Positions 27,953 to 37,397 of a stretch of DNA of 44,086 bases are shown here, one piece after another. Made by a program: the position numbers and the translations under genes. The notes below the pieces were generated by a model that did not search any database, was not told where the DNA came from, and saw only the letters and a program-made list of their open reading frames with translations. The DNA is from Spirochaetales bacterium (GTDB lineage: Bacteria; Spirochaetota; Spirochaetia; DSM-27196; SKKC01): the NCBI GenBank assembly GCA_007135605.1, contig SLIN01000043.1, positions 1 through 44,086 of the forward strand. Direction: 5' to 3'. The number at the start of each line of letters is the position of its first letter. The stretch's first letter is position 1.

Positions 27953-29698
27953 ATGGCGTCAAAGTCGGGAAGGAGAAAGAGTGGGCGGGGAGCGCGGTCT
28001 CGAGGCGCGGCGCCAACCTCGTCGCCACGCCGGAATCAGGTCGGCGCGTCCACATCTGCGCAGGCGGATCGGCACGATTCGGTGACATCGGCTCGGGATC
28101 GTATGCCGGCACGGCGCACGCTTTTCGACCTCCTGTTGCTCGCCGTCTCGGCGCTCCTTTTCACCTTTAGTTTCCCACACTTTCTCAGCGACGCAGGGTG
28201 GTGGCCGTTGGCGTACGTCGCAATTGCGCCGGCGGTCTACGTAGTGAACAAGTCCGGCCTGCTGCGGGCAGCACTGTACGGGTTGGTGTACGGCCTGGTG
28301 AGCTACATGCTCCACAACTACTGGATCGGCAGCTTTCACGTGCTGGCGATCCTCATCGTTCCACTGATCTACGGCGTCTACTATGTCGTACTCTTTCCGT
28401 TGCTGCAGCTGGCGAAGCGGTTCTTCCCGAGAAACGGCTATCTCGTGCAAACGGCCATCTGGGTCGGTTATGAGTACCTGCGCACTCTCGGATTCCTCGG
28501 TTACGCGTACGGTATTCTGGGATACTCGCAATACCGGATTCCGGCGCTTGTACGCTTTTCGAGTGTGCCGGGCGTTTTGGGGGTGTCGCTGCTCGTCGTG
28601 CTCCCGTCCATGCTGTTGGCGACCATCTTCTTGAGCGTCAAAGTCGATGATCTCTCCGGTACCGTGCGGCAGGCATTCCTACGGTATCGTATCGACTTCG
28701 GAGCATACGCGGTCGCACTCGCGGCGGCGCTTCTCGTCGGCGGAGTTGTACTGCGCACCGATTATTCCGGCAGCCGGAATTGGCGGGTTGCGCTGGTTCA
28801 GCAGAATGTCGACCCACACCAGGGCGGGCTCGCCGCCTATGAGGAGAGTCTCCGTCGTTCGATCCGCCAGAGCGAGGCGGCGCTCGCCGAGGACGACTCG
28901 ATCGAGACGGTAATATGGTCGGAGACGAGCTTCGTTCCGCCGATCGGCTACCACTCGCAGTTTCGTGAGAATCCGGACACGCTCGCGCTCGTGAATCGGA
29001 TCCGCGCCTTCATGGCAGAACAGACGGTTCCGTATATCATCGGAAACAGCGATGCACGGCGGGAGCGCCAGGAAGACGGGACCGTTTCGCGAGTCGACTA
29101 CAATGCCACGCTCCTCTTCGAAGAAGGTGAAATCGTCGAAACGTACCGGAAGGTGCATCTCGTCCCGTTCACCGAAAACTTTCCGTACGATGGTATGCTT
29201 TTCGGTTGGATGCGTGACATATTGCTTGAGTTTGATACCCATTTCTGGGGTGAAGGCACCGAGTACACCGTTTTTGAGACATCCGATGGAGTGCGATTCT
29301 CCACGCCTATCTGTTTCGAGGATACGTTCGGCTATCTTTCGCGGGAGTTCGTACGAGAGGGCGCCGAGGTAATCGTTAATCTTACGAACGATCGCTGGGC
29401 GAACAGCGTGTCCGCCGCAATGCAGCATTTCGCGATGTCGGTGTTTCGCGCAGGCGAGAACCGGCGGACCATGGTACGCGGAACGAATGGCGGCATTACC
29501 GCCGTCGTTGATCCAAACGGTGTCATTACCGCGATCGACGAACCGTTGGTCGAAAGCTACCTGATTGCCGACGCGCCGGTATATACCGATTCGCAGACGG
29601 TGTATACCCGATTCGGTGACTGGTTCGCCGTCATCGTGCTCGCCGGTGCGGCGATCGCCATGATATTCGGAGCGGTGCGCGACGGACGAAGACGGTAG
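27953..29698 (+). CDS. lnt: Apolipoprotein N-acyltransferase (paralog 1)
   Basis: Multi-TM N-terminus; nitrilase-like domain: VIWSETSF (E), YRKVHLVPFTENFPYD (K), ICFEDTFG (C). Confidence 0.93.
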   Translation: MASKSGRRKSGRGARSRGAAPTSSPRRNQVGASTSAQADRHDSVTSARDRMPARRTLFDLLLLAVSALLFTFSFPHFLSDAGWWPLAYVAIAPAVYVVNKSGLLRAALYGLVYGLVSYMLHNYWIGSFHVLAILIVPLIYGVYYVVLFPLLQLAKRFFPRNGYLVQTAIWVGYEYLRTLGFLGYAYGILGYSQYRIPALVRFSSVPGVLGVSLLVVLPSMLLATIFLSVKVDDLSGTVRQAFLRYRIDFGAYAVALAAALLVGGVVLRTDYSGSRNWRVALVQQNVDPHQGGLAAYEESLRRSIRQSEAALAEDDSIETVIWSETSFVPPIGYHSQFRENPDTLALVNRIRAFMAEQTVPYIIGNSDARRERQEDGTVSRVDYNATLLFEEGEIVETYRKVHLVPFTENFPYDGMLFGWMRDILLEFDTHFWGEGTEYTVFETSDGVRFSTPICFEDTFGYLSREFVREGAEVIVNLTNDRWANSVSAAMQHFAMSVFRAGENRRTMVRGTNGGITAVVDPNGVITAIDEPLVESYLIADAPVYTDSQTVYTRFGDWFAVIVLAGAAIAMIFGAVRDGRRR

Positions 29699-29743
29699 GG
29701 CGGTTCACGCACGTGCGGTGCTTCGCGTCGCCGTGACCTTACA

Positions 29744-29771
29744 TTGACAAGCGGGAGTTGTCCGATAAAGA
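29744..29771 (+). promoter_or_regulatory. Possible sigma70-type promoter for the response regulator-bactofilin operon
   Basis: TTGACA (29744-29749), 16 bp, TAAAGA (29766-29771). Confidence 0.45.
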
Positions 29772-29786
29772 ATCGGCGACGACGGA

Positions 29787-30527
29787 ATGCACAGAAGCGA
29801 AACGATTTTAATCGTCGACGACGAGCCCATTAATCTCGACTTCTTCGAGGTAATGCTGTCGAAGCTTGGCTTCGACGTATGCCGAGCCTCCGACGGCGAA
29901 GAAGGGTTGCAGCAGGCTCTCGATATGAAGCCCGACCTCATTGTAGTCGACAATATCATGCCGCGTATGACCGGCTGGGAAATGACGCGGGCACTGAAGA
30001 ACGACGCCGAATACGAGACGATCCGGGATGTTCCGGTGATCATGTTCTCGGCCATGGACGATGTAAAGGATAAGATCGAGGGCTTTGAGCTCGGTGTCGA
30101 GGACTATATCACCAAGCCGTTTAACTTCTCCGAGGTTCTCGCCAGAATCAAAGCGGTATTGCGACACAGAGAGATGGCCGAACAGGTGGTGAGACGGGAG
30201 CGGCGAATTGCGGTGACGCAATCGCTGAACAAGTCGCTTGTCTATTTCACCGAGAAGCTTCGCGAACCGATGATCGAGCTGCGGGCTCGTGCGGATACCT
30301 TGCCACTCGATGACCGCCAGGCGCTCGAGGAGTTCGTTTCCGAAGTAAAACACGAGGCCGACTCGACTATCGCCGCGCTCGACGCGCTTCAGAGCGAGAT
30401 CGATGACCTTACCCGGCAGGGTGACGAGATAAGAGAAGAGGAAGTTACCGTCGAGGTACTCGATCGAAAGTATCGAGAGCGGTTTGAGACCGGCAAGAAG
30501 CCGGACACGGACGGTAATCGTGGTTAG
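29787..30527 (+). CDS. Response regulator receiver protein with C-terminal helical extension and no recognised output domain
   Basis: ETILIVDDEPINLDFFEVML...LIVVDNIMPRMTGWEM...ITKPFNF; helical tail. Confidence 0.92.
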   Translation: MHRSETILIVDDEPINLDFFEVMLSKLGFDVCRASDGEEGLQQALDMKPDLIVVDNIMPRMTGWEMTRALKNDAEYETIRDVPVIMFSAMDDVKDKIEGFELGVEDYITKPFNFSEVLARIKAVLRHREMAEQVVRRERRIAVTQSLNKSLVYFTEKLREPMIELRARADTLPLDDRQALEEFVSEVKHEADSTIAALDALQSEIDDLTRQGDEIREEEVTVEVLDRKYRERFETGKKPDTDGNRG

Positions 30528-30741
30528 CGAAGAAAAACGCGCCGCGTGCGAGAAGTTCTCCGAGGGCAGACGTCATTACAAACTTCGAGACTTCGAGCAG
30601 GCGCTCGCTTGCTTCGAGTCGGCGCTCGAACACGATCCGACCGACGGGCCGTCGCAGGTTTATGTGGAGCGCTGTAGGCACTATCTCGAGTATCCGCCTC
30701 CCGCGGATTGGGACGGAGTTTTCGAGATGCAAACTAAGTAG
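30520..30741 (+). CDS. Small TPR protein resembling the C-terminal tail of class III nucleotidyl cyclase proteins
   Basis: GTG start overlapping the preceding stop; KFSEGRRHYKLRDFEQALACFESALEHDPTDGPSQVYVERCRHYLEYPPPADWDGVFEMQTK. Confidence 0.75.
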   Translation: MVSEEKRAACEKFSEGRRHYKLRDFEQALACFESALEHDPTDGPSQVYVERCRHYLEYPPPADWDGVFEMQTK

Positions 30742-30761
30742 GAAGCGGTGAAAGCGGAATA

Positions 30762-31187
30762 ATGGCACGAAATCAAGGCGGAAAGGCGCCGCGTACTGCG
30801 ACGCGAATCGGTACAGGTACGCTGCTCAAGGGAAAGCTGCGTTTCCGTGAATCGTTAAGCATCAGTGGTACGTTTGAAGGCGAGATTGAGTCCGACGGGA
30901 TGCTCTACATTCATGAGAACGCGGTCGTCCGCGCGGATGTACGTGCACGAGCGATCGTCATCGGCGGCACCCTTCGCGGGAATGCACACGCGACGGAACG
31001 CGTCGAGATGCTTCCCGCAGCGAAGATGTACGGGAACGTACGGACGGCGCGAGTGCGGATCGGCGAAGGGGTCATTTTTGAAGGGAAGTGCGAGATGATC
31101 AAGAATGTGAATGCGGTCGATATTTTTGCCGTTCCCGCAAACCAGCTTCGGAAGAGCGTACAGGGCGTCTTTCAGTCGGAGGGGTAG
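30762..31187 (+). CDS. Bactofilin-family polymer-forming protein (copy 2)
   Basis: IGTGTLLKGKLRFRESLSISGTFEGEIESDGMLYIHENAVVRADVRARAIVIGGTLRGN. Confidence 0.93.
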   Translation: MARNQGGKAPRTATRIGTGTLLKGKLRFRESLSISGTFEGEIESDGMLYIHENAVVRADVRARAIVIGGTLRGNAHATERVEMLPAAKMYGNVRTARVRIGEGVIFEGKCEMIKNVNAVDIFAVPANQLRKSVQGVFQSEG

Positions 31188-31358
31188 TGGCCGCTCTCCT
31201 GAAGTCGGGAGACACCGTCGTCATTCCCGGATACCAACGGGAGGGCACGTTGCAGCGACCCACAGCGACATACCTGGAAGCTCGCGCATAGTGCGGAGCG
31301 GTTTCGGGGGTTGCCGCATCTGACGGACGGAGACACGGCAACGAAACCGGCGGTGTAG

Positions 31359-31387
31359 TTGACAGACGCTCCGCTTAGAGCTATGAT
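31359..31387 (+). promoter_or_regulatory. Near-consensus sigma70 promoter upstream of the rho leader
   Basis: TTGACA (31359-31364), 17 bp, TATGAT (31382-31387). Confidence 0.75.
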
Positions 31388-31393
31388 TTTGTC

Positions 31394-31627
31394 AGGTCTT
31401 GAGTGGAGGTTCCGCCTCCCGCTTGAGCTCAGTCAAGCCTTTGCGGCGGCTCCCTGCGAACATCGTGGATTTCACATAACGGTATATAAAAACGGGGCTA
31501 CGCTATAGCGTTCCCTGCGCAGGGTGATCACAAACGAGAGCATTTCCCGATAGAAGTAATTACCCGGCTACGAGCAAGCATGAACCGAACCCAAATCGAT
31601 GACAATGCAGAACACCTGGAGTGTTGA
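31394..31627 (+). ncRNA. Candidate structured rho 5' leader or independent sRNA
   Basis: Approximately 240 nt after a strong promoter without a convincing ORF; hairpin CTTGAGTGGAGGttccgCCTCCCGCTTGAG; alternative hairpin CTTGAgctcagTCAAG; palindromes CGCTATAGCG (31501-31510), CCCTGCGCAGGG (31513-31524), GTGATCAC (31524-31531). Confidence 0.45.
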
Positions 31628-33358
31628 ATGGCATCAATGCGAATAAGACGAAATGCACACGACGGTTCCGATGGGAGTGTTCCCTCGGACGACACACAGC
31701 ATGAGTTCGAAATGACCACCGAAGGTGGAAGTGACGAAACGACCGACTCCGACGAGCACGATTCCTCCAAGAGTCGAGCGACCGTTCGGAAGAAGCGGGT
31801 GCGCGCCACGAAGTCGAAAGATGACTCCGACTCGGACAATGGGGGCGCAAGCGACAACGACGAGGGACGGGAACGAGCATCGGAGAGCTCACCCGAGGCC
31901 GGAACGAACGGAGACGGCGAGGAGCGCCGCAGCGGAAACCGAAGTCGGTCCGGGCGACGGAGAGGTGGACGCAATTCGAGCGGTGGAGGCAATAACGGAG
32001 GTGGCGTTCCCACACCGACAAGTCCCCCGCCCACGTTGAACACCGGCGATTACCGCACTGCTACCGACTGGGAGTACGACGGCAAGGCGCTGTCGATAAA
32101 CGACCTCATCTGGATGAATCTCAAGGATTTGCGCAGTTTCGGTGCCAAGTTCGGTATTAGCCACGACAACCTGATTTCCATGAAGAAGCAGGAAGTTGTG
32201 TTCGCCATTCTGAAAGCGCATACCGAACGGAACGGTAACGTATACGCGTACGGTTCGCTGGAAATCCTCCCGGACGGATACGGCTTCCTGCGAAGTCCGC
32301 AGAACTCGTACCTGTCCGGTCCGGACGATATATATATTTCGCCGTCACAGATCCGTTTGTTCAACCTGAAGACCGGCGATACGGTCTACGGGCAGATTCG
32401 CCCCCCGAAGGAGGGAGAGCGATTCTTCGCGATGCTTCGCGTCGAGACCGTCAACTTTGACAACCCGAGTGTCGCGCAATCTCGAATCCCTTTCGATAAC
32501 CTCACGCCGCTCTATCCGGATATTCGACTTAACATGGAGACGGCGAAAGGTGACGCTGCGACCCGCATGATCAACCTCTTCTGCCCCATCGGCAAGGGGC
32601 AGCGCGGCCTGATCGTCAGCCCGCCTCGTACGGGAAAGACGGTGTTGCTGCAGAAGATAGCCAACGCTATTACGGAGAATCATCCCGAGGTGTATATGAT
32701 CGTTCTGCTCATCGATGAACGACCGGAAGAGGTCACCGATATGCAGCGGAACGTGAAAGCGGAAGTAGTTGCCTCGACGTTCGACGAGCAGGCTACCCGC
32801 CATGTTCAGGTCGCCGAGATGGTGCTCGAAAAGGCCCGGCGGCTGGTTGAACACAAGAAAGATGTGGTTATTCTGCTCGACTCGATCACTCGACTCGCGC
32901 GCGCCTACAATCAGACCGTACCGACGAGCGGCAAGATCCTCTCCGGTGGTGTCGACTCGAACGCCCTTCACAAGCCGAAACGCTTCTTCGGCGCTGCTCG
33001 GAATATTGAGGATGGCGGTAGTCTCACCGTCGTTGCGACCGCGCTGATTGAGACCGGCAGCCGCATGGATGAAGTCATCTTCGAGGAGTTTAAAGGCACC
33101 GGCAATATGGAGATTATCCTCGATCGCCGGCTGGCCGATCGGCGCCTCTTCCCGGCGATCAATATCAAGCGCTCCGGAACACGAAAGGAAGATCTGCTCC
33201 TGACCGAGGAGGAGCTGAACAAGATGTGGGTCCTGCGGAAGGTGATCAACCCCATGGACGACGTAGAGATCATCGAGCTGCTTGTTGACAGGCTTCGGAA
33301 GACCAAGAACAATGACGCGTTCCTCAGATCCATGAATACCTCGACGGTCGGCGAGTAG
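31628..33358 (+). CDS. rho: Transcription termination factor Rho with long disordered N-terminal extension
   Basis: [80 protein letters not shown]-terminus rich in D/E/S then [16 protein letters not shown]. Confidence 0.98.
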   Translation: MASMRIRRNAHDGSDGSVPSDDTQHEFEMTTEGGSDETTDSDEHDSSKSRATVRKKRVRATKSKDDSDSDNGGASDNDEGRERASESSPEAGTNGDGEERRSGNRSRSGRRRGGRNSSGGGNNGGGVPTPTSPPPTLNTGDYRTATDWEYDGKALSINDLIWMNLKDLRSFGAKFGISHDNLISMKKQEVVFAILKAHTERNGNVYAYGSLEILPDGYGFLRSPQNSYLSGPDDIYISPSQIRLFNLKTGDTVYGQIRPPKEGERFFAMLRVETVNFDNPSVAQSRIPFDNLTPLYPDIRLNMETAKGDAATRMINLFCPIGKGQRGLIVSPPRTGKTVLLQKIANAITENHPEVYMIVLLIDERPEEVTDMQRNVKAEVVASTFDEQATRHVQVAEMVLEKARRLVEHKKDVVILLDSITRLARAYNQTVPTSGKILSGGVDSNALHKPKRFFGAARNIEDGGSLTVVATALIETGSRMDEVIFEEFKGTGNMEIILDRRLADRRLFPAINIKRSGTRKEDLLLTEEELNKMWVLRKVINPMDDVEIIELLVDRLRKTKNNDAFLRSMNTSTVGE

Positions 33359-33384
33359 GATCGGACGTTTAAGGAGACAGCATC

Positions 33385-33633
33385 GTGAAAAAAGGAATAC
33401 ATCCCGAGTATCGACCGGTGGTTTTCAAGGACAGCTCCACCGGAACCATGTTTCTCACCCGCTCGACGGTGGAAACAAGCGAGACGGTCCAGTACGAGGA
33501 CGGGAATGAATACCCGCTCTTTACCGTGGAAATCTCGAGCGCCTCACACCCGTTTTACACCGGGAAACAGCAGCTGGTAGATACTACCGGTCGCGTGGAA
33601 CGCTTCAAGAAGCGCTACAATATCAAGAATTGA
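33385..33633 (+). CDS. rpmE: 50S ribosomal protein L31, Cys-free type B-like
   Basis: [29 protein letters not shown]...[26 protein letters not shown]. Confidence 0.95.
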   Translation: MKKGIHPEYRPVVFKDSSTGTMFLTRSTVETSETVQYEDGNEYPLFTVEISSASHPFYTGKQQLVDTTGRVERFKKRYNIKN

Positions 33634-35329
33634 TCCGGCGCGAATCGCGATACGCAACAGCCGCGACCGCCGCAGCGGTTGCGACGATCATTATCCAGGC
33701 AAACAGATCGCCGATGCGGTGATAGACTGTTAACGGTTCGTCAGCGTAGATCGGTACTTCCACCGACAGCGAAGCGGCCTCGAACATCGGTAGCGAGGCC
33801 GTTTGCGCCCCGGTGCGGTCGACGACTCCCGTCAGCCCGGAGTTCGTAGAGCGTATGAGTGCCCGGCGAGCTTCGATCCCGCGGAAACGCGCTGCGACGA
33901 AGTGCTGGTATTGGGCGGAGTTCGTCTCCGACCAGGCGTTGTTGGTCAGATTTACGAATACATCGGCCCCGGCATGAGTCATTTCGCGCACAATCGGGGC
34001 GAAGGCATCCTCAAAACAGATCGGCGCCGCACCGGCCACCGTACCGTTACGGGCCGGTAGCTCGAATACCGTTTGTTCGCTCCCCATTGCCCATACTGCC
34101 TGCAGCCCGACAACCTCCCTGAAGAAGCGGCGCACGAATGGAAGCTCCCAGAACGGAATATGCTCGGCGAACGGAACGAGCTGCTGCTTCCCGTATCGTT
34201 GGAGTATCTCTCCGGTACCGGGTTCGATCAGCAAGGCAGCATTCCACGCCTCGCCGCTTTCGCGATCGATCACGTACGGACTGCCGGTCATAAGCGGTAT
34301 CTCGAGATCGGCTATGAAGTCGGTAAGCGGATAGTTTGCGGGAGTCCGGCTGTAGTACCCCTCCTGATACTCTGCATACGGAAGAGAGAGCGAATTTTCG
34401 CTCCAGACGAGCAGGTCGTGTTCGTTACGCTCGAGTCCGTCCAGCGATAGACTCTGCAGCTGCTGAACGGTATGCCCGAGATTGCCGGGTGCCCATGAGT
34501 CGGTGTTCTGCTGTACGAGAAGCGCTCGCAGAGTATCGGTGGGCTCTCTCGATTCATTCAGCCGCTGCCGGCCGTAGGCGAAGGCGACGACGAAGAGCCC
34601 GGCGGCGACAACGAGGTGGGCGACCGCCGGTGCGGTAGCGTGCGTTCGGAGCAAGCGGGTTGCCCGGCGCGGGAGCGTGCCGGTTGCCGCGATGGATCGC
34701 TCCTGCGGCTCGAAGTGCCATGCGGCGCCGACGGTTCGGCCGGAGAGAAGCGGTTTCTCCCGGAGGTCGCCGACCCACAATTCCGCCAGGGCGGCGTTCG
34801 CGTAGACCACGAGGAAGGTCAGTCCGTATACACCGGTGACATCGGCGATTTGCATCGCCGGAAGAACGTCGCCGAATGAATAGGCGGCGAGACCCCACGG
34901 ATATCCGAGATAGCCTATGCTCTTCAATAGCTCGTAGCCGGTCCACGCGGCGGTGAAAGCAAGCGGACGGATGTGGCGGGGCAAGCGGAGAATGGTATAC
35001 AATACCGCGGCGAGAAGAGCATTATATCCGATATAGCCGACGGTAGGCCCGCCGAGAGTCCAGGCGGAGAATTCCCCGAAATTCGCGAGCCAGTAGTTGG
35101 AGAGCATGGTCGAGATTGCGCCGAATACCGCCCCGGCACGTATGGCGGAGCGCATGTCGGCGGCGAAGAGAAACGCCGCATAGAGCGGTATGAGACTTAC
35201 GATGCCGATGACGGGGCTGCCGTACGGAAGGAATTCGTTTGGAAGCGCCGCGGAATAGGTCACCGCAGAAAGAAGTGCGAGCGTGGGTGCCCTCATACGC
35301 ATACAAATGATATACTGCTTTTCCGGCAT
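33623..35329 (-). CDS. lnt: Apolipoprotein N-acyltransferase (paralog 2)
   Basis: Multi-TM N-terminus; [11 protein letters not shown] (E), [16 protein letters not shown] (K), ICFEDAFAP (C). Confidence 0.92.
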   Translation of the reverse strand: MPEKQYIICMRMRAPTLALLSAVTYSAALPNEFLPYGSPVIGIVSLIPLYAAFLFAADMRSAIRAGAVFGAISTMLSNYWLANFGEFSAWTLGGPTVGYIGYNALLAAVLYTILRLPRHIRPLAFTAAWTGYELLKSIGYLGYPWGLAAYSFGDVLPAMQIADVTGVYGLTFLVVYANAALAELWVGDLREKPLLSGRTVGAAWHFEPQERSIAATGTLPRRATRLLRTHATAPAVAHLVVAAGLFVVAFAYGRQRLNESREPTDTLRALLVQQNTDSWAPGNLGHTVQQLQSLSLDGLERNEHDLLVWSENSLSLPYAEYQEGYYSRTPANYPLTDFIADLEIPLMTGSPYVIDRESGEAWNAALLIEPGTGEILQRYGKQQLVPFAEHIPFWELPFVRRFFREVVGLQAVWAMGSEQTVFELPARNGTVAGAAPICFEDAFAPIVREMTHAGADVFVNLTNNAWSETNSAQYQHFVAARFRGIEARRALIRSTNSGLTGVVDRTGAQTASLPMFEAASLSVEVPIYADEPLTVYHRIGDLFAWIMIVATAAAVAAVAYRDSRRINS

Positions 35330-35403
35330 TCAGCAACGGTAGCCGAATATAGTCTACTATGAGAGTCACTTCAGTGACGGAAGAATGTTTCATGTAGCAG
35401 GGG

Positions 35404-36615
35404 ATGTTGATGGCAGACAGCGACGTACGGATGTTACACAGCGCCGAATACAACGCTCCGCCGAAGGTCGTCGCCTTTGCTCCGGGCGTCGTACACCTTC
35501 TCGGCGAACACGTCGAACGCGCCGGTGTTCCGACTCTTTCGTTGGCGCTCAATCGGGGGGTTCATGTCGCCTTGAACCCTCGCCGCGACCTGAGTCTTCG
35601 CTTTTACGCTCCCGATTTCGGAGAACGGAAGCGTACCGGCGTGGCGAGCATTAAGCCTCGACGAGAAGATCGCTGGGCGAACGTACCGAAAGGTGTTATC
35701 GCGTACGCGCTCTCGCGCGGCCATCGTATGAAAGGGCTCGACATTACGATAATGGGCGACGTCCCGATAAGTCGCGGTCTGGCATCAAGCACAGCGGTAT
35801 GCGTCGCGATGGCGCTCGCTCTCGAATGTCTGCTCGATTTGCCGAGGGGTAGTATCGATGCGGTGCGCGCGGCGGAATATGCCGAAAGGGAATACGCGAG
35901 TATGCGTCCGAGCGAGGCGGACGCGGCAATCAGTTCGCTTGCCGATCCGGGCCCGGTCGTCATCTATCGACACGGCAGTCGAAGGATCGAGCCGGTCGGC
36001 CCCATCCCGAGTAGTGCGGTGCTGCTGCTCGTTGATTCGCGGGTTCCGCCCGAACCGGACGACGAGAAAGATTTCGGAGCGCGTGACAGTGTGCTGCTCG
36101 GTTGCGCGGATGTCGATCCCGACCGAGCGGTATCTTCCCCCGATAACGGCACGGACGGTCAGGAGAATGCCGGCGGAGGTAATCAGGTTCGCGACGTCAA
36201 GAACGACCTGAACGACCAGCTCGAACAGTTGCCGCCTCGTGAGCGGCGAACGTGCCTGCATGTGATGAACGAGGTGGAACGGGTCGAGCTTGCGAAGGAT
36301 GCGGTTCTGAAAGGAGATGCGAACGCCCTCGGCCGCCTGATCAGCCGGTCTCATGAGAATATCGGCGATCTGCTCGAGCTCAGTTGCCCGGAGCTCGACT
36401 GGCTTGCGAAGCATACCCGCGACATTCGGGGCGTGTACGGAAGTCGTCTCACCGGCCCCGGCCTCGGCGGATATCTTGCGACGCTGACCTCTCGCGAAGC
36501 TATGGAGGCGATCCGCGAGCGTCTGAACGATTACGAGCGGATTTTCGGGTTCGAAACGGACTGGATTGAAGTTGACAAAGGTTACCCCGCACAGGTTCAC
36601 GAAACGGCGAAATAG
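35404..36615 (+). CDS. GHMP-family kinase, galactokinase-like and divergent
   Basis: APGVVHLLGEHVERAGVPTLSLALNRG; GDVPISRGLASSTAVCVAMALAL; SRLTGPGLGGYLATLT. Confidence 0.8.
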   Translation: MLMADSDVRMLHSAEYNAPPKVVAFAPGVVHLLGEHVERAGVPTLSLALNRGVHVALNPRRDLSLRFYAPDFGERKRTGVASIKPRREDRWANVPKGVIAYALSRGHRMKGLDITIMGDVPISRGLASSTAVCVAMALALECLLDLPRGSIDAVRAAEYAEREYASMRPSEADAAISSLADPGPVVIYRHGSRRIEPVGPIPSSAVLLLVDSRVPPEPDDEKDFGARDSVLLGCADVDPDRAVSSPDNGTDGQENAGGGNQVRDVKNDLNDQLEQLPPRERRTCLHVMNEVERVELAKDAVLKGDANALGRLISRSHENIGDLLELSCPELDWLAKHTRDIRGVYGSRLTGPGLGGYLATLTSREAMEAIRERLNDYERIFGFETDWIEVDKGYPAQVHETAK

Positions 36616-36647
36616 CGATACAGTATGCTCTGGCTGGGTAGGGGAGC

Positions 36648-37391
36648 ATGAATATTCTGATCACCAACGACGACGGGATCGAGAGTCCGGGTCTGCAGGC
36701 CCTCGTCGAAGCGCTCTCGTCGGACCACCATGTAGATGTCATCGCACCCGATGGGGAGCGCAGCGGCATGTCGCACTACCTCACGATGAAGGGTGCGATT
36801 CGCTGCCGCAGGATCGACGGCCGCGGTTATGTGATCAGCGGCTCACCCGCCGATTGTGTAATACTCGGCGTGCTCGGCGTACTCGATTCCAAGCCGGATG
36901 TCGTGCTTTCGGGCATTAATCTGGGCGCAAATCTCGGAACCGATGTCGTGTATTCCGGTACGGCAGCCGCGGCTCGTCAGGCCGCGTTCATGGGTATTCC
37001 CGGAATCGCCGTAAGCTTGACCGATGCCGAACCTCCGTGCAATTTCTCTCCGCTCGTACGCTTCGTCTCACAGAGGCTCCACGAGCTGGTCCGCCTGTGG
37101 GATCGCGAGCATTTCATCAACATAAATGCACCGAACCGCGAAGGCGAGGAGTTGCCGGTCGTTCTTACACGATTGTGCCGGAGGCACTATGGGAATCGAC
37201 TTCGCAACCATGCGGGCCGGAATGGCGAGATGTATTACTATCTCGACGGTGCTCCAACCAATAACGGGGTAGTTCCAGGCACCGACTGGGCTGCGGTCGA
37301 AGCAGGCTATATTTCGCTGTCGCCGGTCTCGATACACCCGGTTGAGTATACCGATGTCGGCGACTATCGGGAGGCCGAGTTTCTGGTCTGA
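36648..37391 (+). CDS. surE: 5'/3'-nucleotidase SurE
   Basis: MNILITNDDGIESPGLQAL; APDGERSGMSH; GSPADCV; VLSGINLGANLGTDVVYSGTAAAARQAAFMGIPGIAVS. Confidence 0.97.
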   Translation: MNILITNDDGIESPGLQALVEALSSDHHVDVIAPDGERSGMSHYLTMKGAIRCRRIDGRGYVISGSPADCVILGVLGVLDSKPDVVLSGINLGANLGTDVVYSGTAAAARQAAFMGIPGIAVSLTDAEPPCNFSPLVRFVSQRLHELVRLWDREHFININAPNREGEELPVVLTRLCRRHYGNRLRNHAGRNGEMYYYLDGAPTNNGVVPGTDWAAVEAGYISLSPVSIHPVEYTDVGDYREAEFLV

Positions 37392-37397
37392 CGGAGG

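Noticed and set aside
31394-31560. 6S, tmRNA, SRP or RNase P RNA in the rho leader
   Set aside because: Characteristic sequences (e.g. SRP GGAAGCAGCC, tmRNA tag region) not found and the 5' and 3' ends do not obviously pair; left as an unknown structured leader.
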